Both the position numbers and the translations under genes were made by a program. Below the pieces are notes generated by a model. It was not told where the DNA came from. It ran no database searches and saw only the letters and a list, made by a program, of their open reading frames with translations. Of a stretch of DNA of 64,000 nt, positions 60,071 through 64,000 are shown piece by piece. The number at the start of each line of letters is the position of its first letter. Position 1 is the stretch's first letter. Origin of the DNA: Dipteris shenzhenensis (Eukaryota > Polypodiophyta > Polypodiopsida > Gleicheniales); assembly GCA_047967505.1 (NCBI GenBank), contig CM106539.1; one strand, 5' to 3'.

Positions 60071-61059
60071 GAATGTTTGAAACGTTTTTGAAGAGAGAGA
60101 ATAGGGAGAGATCTGGTTAAGAAGTCAAAGTTTAGGCCATATGGTTGAACCAAATGGAAAACATGAGCATAGTTCTAGCTAGGGGGTAGTTTGCCATGGG
60201 AGGAAAACAAGGAGGCTTGACATGGTTAGGGCAGGCCTGCCAAAGATAATTTTTTATTGTGAAGCACCAATGACGTTTTTTGGGGTATTTTGAAAAATAG
60301 CTTAAATTTCCCCTAGATTTGGGGAGCCTCTATTATAGAGAAGTCCACATGGCATAATCTCATTCATGGATACCATATTCCCTTATCCAAGCCTCTAATA
60401 TTTTAGTAATTGTCCAAAGGGCCCCTTTTTTAGTCCAAAATTTTTGTAATGTCTAGCATTCTAAGAAGTGATAAAGTACATTATGCATTGATTTGAGTAT
60501 AATGGAACCATACTCTATTTTAGCACATCTCTTAGAAACCCTTAGCAAATGAAATGCCAAATTGATTATTAGGAGGAGCCTTCTGGTAACCTGATAAACC
60601 AAGTCTATTACTTCTTGTAAGAGGTAAGGGTCTTGAAGGTTTTTGGTCTTGACTCTATATTCCTTGTTCTTTCTAGGCTCAATGAACATAGTAAGCTGCT
60701 CATGTTTTGGGAAGTCCACATCAATGGCCTTCAATGGGTCCTTGCCTATCATACTCAACCCATAAACCTCATGGAACGCCTTTGTAGTATGACCAAACCT
60801 CATTTGCGGAAGCTCAACTGATGAGCAGGACATAGTTTTCATGGCAAGATAGTGATACAGAGGGCTCACAAAGATAGAGACCTCAACACTAAAATTGAAA
60901 GTTTGATATCTCAATACTAAAGTTTTGTCATTGAGGGTGCTACCATTTTTTGTAGGCACTGTGCTGAGACTTCACCACTCCTAGTTTTGCAAGTGCACTA
61001 AGTTAGACTTCTTGACATAAGCATCAAACACCAAGTCATAAAAAATGATAACAAAATCA
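60071..61059 (-). other. Unknown 168-codon frame and flanks
   Basis: Minus strand 60959-60453 is open for 168 codons. It has a basic, Leu-rich C-terminal half and segments such as GLSMIGKDPLKAIDVDFPKH and FIEPRKNKEYRVKTKN. I do not recognise it. It lies between two pieces of the same LINE type, so it may be an inserted foreign fragment or part of that LINE. No splice or promoter evidence for a host gene. Confidence 0.3.
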
Positions 61060-61400
61060 TGCAAACTACAAGTCAACTCCATTTTTGGAAAAAAGCCTGC
61101 AATATGCCACATAGAAGTTTTATGATGCAAGCTACACACCATGCCAGAAGCCTCACAAAAGTTTTATGCAACCAGGTACACACCAAGACAAAGCTATACA
61201 CCAAGCCGGAAGCCTCACATAAGAGATGAAGGATGCCCGACAATTGCTCCACCTTGTCCTTCCAGTAGGCCTTAATGTCATCCACAAAGAGTTGGGCACA
61301 AAATTGGGGCCCCTAAGGCAATTTCAAAACATCTACCGACACTTCACTTAATCCTTTCTTCATTAGGGTCATAAGGGTAACAATAGAAATGGACCAACCA
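61060..61400 (-). mobile_element. LINE RT fragment, third type
   Basis: Minus strand. TLMTLMKKGLSEVSVDVLKLP then CAQLFVDDIKAYWKDKVEQLSG parallels the RT core at 59890-59760 (MTLITKGTS..LLEGLKLP, LFVDDIIV). A second truncated copy, in the same orientation. Confidence 0.65.
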
Positions 61401-62433
61401 CATGGCATAAGCTAGTAGGCTTCATGATTGAAGGACCATGTGGCATGTGGTAGTTAGACAACCATCAGAAGAGCTCAGAAGCTGCCAGCTAACAGTGCCG
61501 TCGGAGGATTTCTGAGACACATGATGAGCTCAGAGTGGAGGCTTTTGAAAACTCCAAGTTGCATGGAATGTACCCACCTGCTTGCATTGAATAAGCGCAG
61601 GTGGTGGTCTCCCTCTCCCACACCATCTCCCGCCCTTCCCATTTGCTTGCACGCGACCATACTCACAACTCTGATGCTCACACTCCATCTCACTCCCGAC
61701 CATACCCTCAAGGTCTGAGACTTTGAGTCCCCATCTGACACTCATGCTCACGCTCCTGACATCCGACTCCCACCTCCACTCGCCTTACGACTCCCCATCG
61801 TCGTGACCCTACCTGATAGCCTTCACGCGTCATCTTCAGTGACTTAGACTCCATCACTCCACTGTGACTCCAGACTCTTGTCTAACATCCTCCCCTCTGT
61901 CGCATTCCGTCTAGTTGTCTTGCCATTGAATGGATCCCCATGCTCGTGCTCTGTTGCATTCTATCCAACGGTCCTACCATCAAAGTGTTCCTGTCTAGGT
62001 TCTCATCCTCAAATTTCTAACCCTTACGGTTCAGCTCGATGTGGTGGATGGATCTCCCTCTAGCTCAACCAAATCAGATCACCCAATTTCGACCAGCTAG
62101 CTCACGAAAACGGAAGTCGACCTGAGAACTTGGATTTGTCATTTCATTTAAAATAAATAAATCAAAGCAAGCATATTATCTCTCTGTCTTAATATTTTAA
62201 TATTAATTTTTTATTATATTAAAAACATATAAAAATATATAAATTTTAATATAAAAACATATAATATAAGTATTATATGTTTTTATTGTTTTAAAAACAT
62301 ATTTTATTATAAATTTAAGGCAATTTTTAAAATGCTATTATTTTTAATATGTTTTTGCAATAAGAATGTCTTCAATGTGGGGAGAGAGAGATTTTAAAGA
62401 TAATAAAAGTAATTCAAGAGAATCTCTTGAACG

Positions 62434-62437
<4 letters not shown>

Positions 62438-62477
<40 letters not shown>
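62438..62477. repeat. (GA)n microsatellite
   Basis: About nineteen GA units, in AT-rich sequence. Confidence 0.95.
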
Positions 62478-62482
<5 letters not shown>

Positions 62483-63182
62483 ATGTTTTTAAGACAATAA
62501 TTTACTATGACAATATTTTTAATGCCATAATATTTTAACAACTGAAAAACATATTTTAGCTTGACTCATCATGCATGGGGATGCATTAATATTATTATGT
62601 TTTTAAATTCTATTTTTAAAGATGTTTTATGATCAAAATTTAATACTTTTAATTCTAAGGTATCATATATTTTAAGGCGTCATACATTGGCATTGGCTAT
62701 TATATGATACCACAACTTTCAAAAAAGTATGGGTAGCACAAGATTATAGACAAGTATTGAAAAGGAAAATCCCAAATAGAGCCTACAATAAGTACAAACA
62801 TTTATAACATGGTATCTTCTCAAATTTGTAGCAATCAACATAAAGCTTTTATTTGTTATTTAGATCTAATAAGACTATTAAAATTTTGAATAGGGTATGG
62901 CCAAACGTGTTGTTATCAGCATGGTGGGCGAAGGCCAATCTGATGCTCACAGCCATCATAGAAGCTATCTATCTAACTTTCTGATGATAAATTTCCATTT
63001 TCAAGTATCCTTTAGGAAGAGAAACAATGTGTTTTCATATAATTGTTCTCATAGTCTATTGTAATAGACACTTTCTAAATTGATTTACTCTAAATTTATT
63101 TAGATCGCATGGAGAAACTATTCTTTTTGGGGGGAGGATTTGTATTTTGCATCATCATTGATGTTAGAGGATCGGCCAAATT

Positions 63183-63204
63183 GTATGTGTGTGTGTGTGT
63201 GTGT
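63183..63204. repeat. (GT)n microsatellite
   Basis: About ten GT units. Confidence 0.93.
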
Positions 63205-64000
63205 AACTCATTTTTTAAATTAAAATTGGAGACAAAGTACAATGAAGTCCTTGAATCAGCTATCTCTCCTTGAGTAAGGGTTGTAACTCTTCTCTTTCCA
63301 CTTTGTATATTTATCAAAAAAGCTCTCTGAGCTCATATACTTGCTTGAGTATATCTCAAGCTAGATGTAACATTTTTCATTCTTTTCCCCCTTTTTGTTC
63401 CCTTTAAATAAGGTTGCTATCTTTTTGCAAAGACACATGAATATTTGTAAATTGATGATTAATTTTTTAAAGTTTTGTGATTTTTTTTGAGAAAGATTAA
63501 AGTGAAATGATTTTCTTTGGTTGTTTTCTTGGAAGGCACTCCATCCAGTTGTTAGCTCACGAGGTGTATAGACAACCACTACCTCGTGTGTGCTACTTTT
63601 ATTAGCTCAAGTAGGTGATTCTTTTTCCTTGCCATTTGCAAATTCTTTGATTCTTTCGTAGAGCGATTCAATGGATAAAAAATTAAAATCATTAACATTT
63701 AAAGTTTAACGTAGAGGTTTGAATTCTTTGCTTTCTTGGAGCACATTGTGTAAAGCCGTAGAGGATGCCACATGTCCATCAAGGGAAGCGCCAAGTGGGG
63801 GTTCCCACTCCTTGTCCCCAATAGCCATGTTATAGCCTCTTTCTCTCCCAAAAAGTCCCAAGAGGGATGGGAGGGAGGGGTTCAACCACCTTATTGTATG
63901 CAAGACCCATCAATCCTCCACATTGCCTATGGGATTAGTAAGCCACTGTACACGTCTCACAAACACCTCCATGAGCCCATATACCATATTCTTGCCATTA

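Larger units (their letters stand above)
61401..64000. other. AT-rich region without recognised genes
   Basis: 61500-62120 has C/T-rich text with overlapping short frames and no domain. 62160-62700 is very AT-rich (TATAAAAACATATAA words). 62700-64000 shows nothing identifiable beyond microsatellites. The short frames on both strands are not supported as genes. Confidence 0.4.

Noticed and set aside
1-64000. CRISPR array, bacterial operon or phage system
   Set aside because: No regularly spaced palindromic repeats, no ribosome-binding sites and no operon structure. Splice sites and plant retrotransposons show this is plant nuclear DNA.
1-64000. tRNA or rRNA genes
   Set aside because: I saw no cloverleaf with A and B boxes and no rRNA core sequence. 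The TGGTATCAGAGC sites are tRNA primer sites of retrotransposons, not tRNA genes.

Overview
The window is nuclear DNA from a land plant with a large genome full of retrotransposons. Plant-type evidence is the copper ATPase of the HMA5 kind, its GT-AG introns, and Copia elements whose primer-binding site is TGGTATCAGAGC, the usual plant initiator-methionine tRNA site. The introns of 25.7 kb and 10.0 kb, and the mix of non-LTR families, would suit a gymnosperm, fern or lycophyte better than a compact angiosperm. The sequence does not let me name the species.

The one host gene I can support is a copper-transporting P1B-type ATPase on the + strand, in six exons from 6875 to 45939. It encodes 986 residues and every catalytic motif is present. 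All five introns are phase 0. Introns 2-4 are only 103-121 bp, while introns 1 and 5 have been swollen by transposon insertion. A C/T-rich, GC-richer block at 5245-5790 is the best candidate for the promoter and 5' leader.

Layout. 1-5240 holds no recognised gene but three tandem or minisatellite repeats. 5245-6874 is the putative promoter, leader and 5'-UTR intron. Intron 1 (7172-32885) holds, in order: a LINE 3' end; a Ty3/gypsy protease and RT fragment (-); a Copia LTR-leader-gag segment duplicated in tandem, with a 7.3-kb LINE inserted in the first copy; a second LINE 3' end; and two related LINEs in opposite orientation (24532-28127 minus, 28330-32205 plus). The minus one carries a solo LTR. 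Intron 5 (35486-45534) is mostly a minus-strand Copia element with short LTRs, split by a second Copia and carrying a third LTR. Downstream of the gene (45940-64000) lie two LINE 3' ends of one family, a stray gypsy gag-protease piece, a gypsy gag region (+) abutting a gypsy pol (-), a Copia RNase H plus 3' LTR (+), a third type of degenerate LINE (-), and AT-rich sequence without recognisable genes.

Only the ATPase looks functional for the plant. All transposon reading frames seen are broken by stops, frameshifts or deletions. I found no tRNA, rRNA or CRISPR array and no convincing new gene system. The best leads are the tandem Copia duplication dated by a LINE insertion, the inverted LINE pair inside an intron, and telo-box-like repeats just upstream of the TATA box in the intron-5 Copia LTRs.
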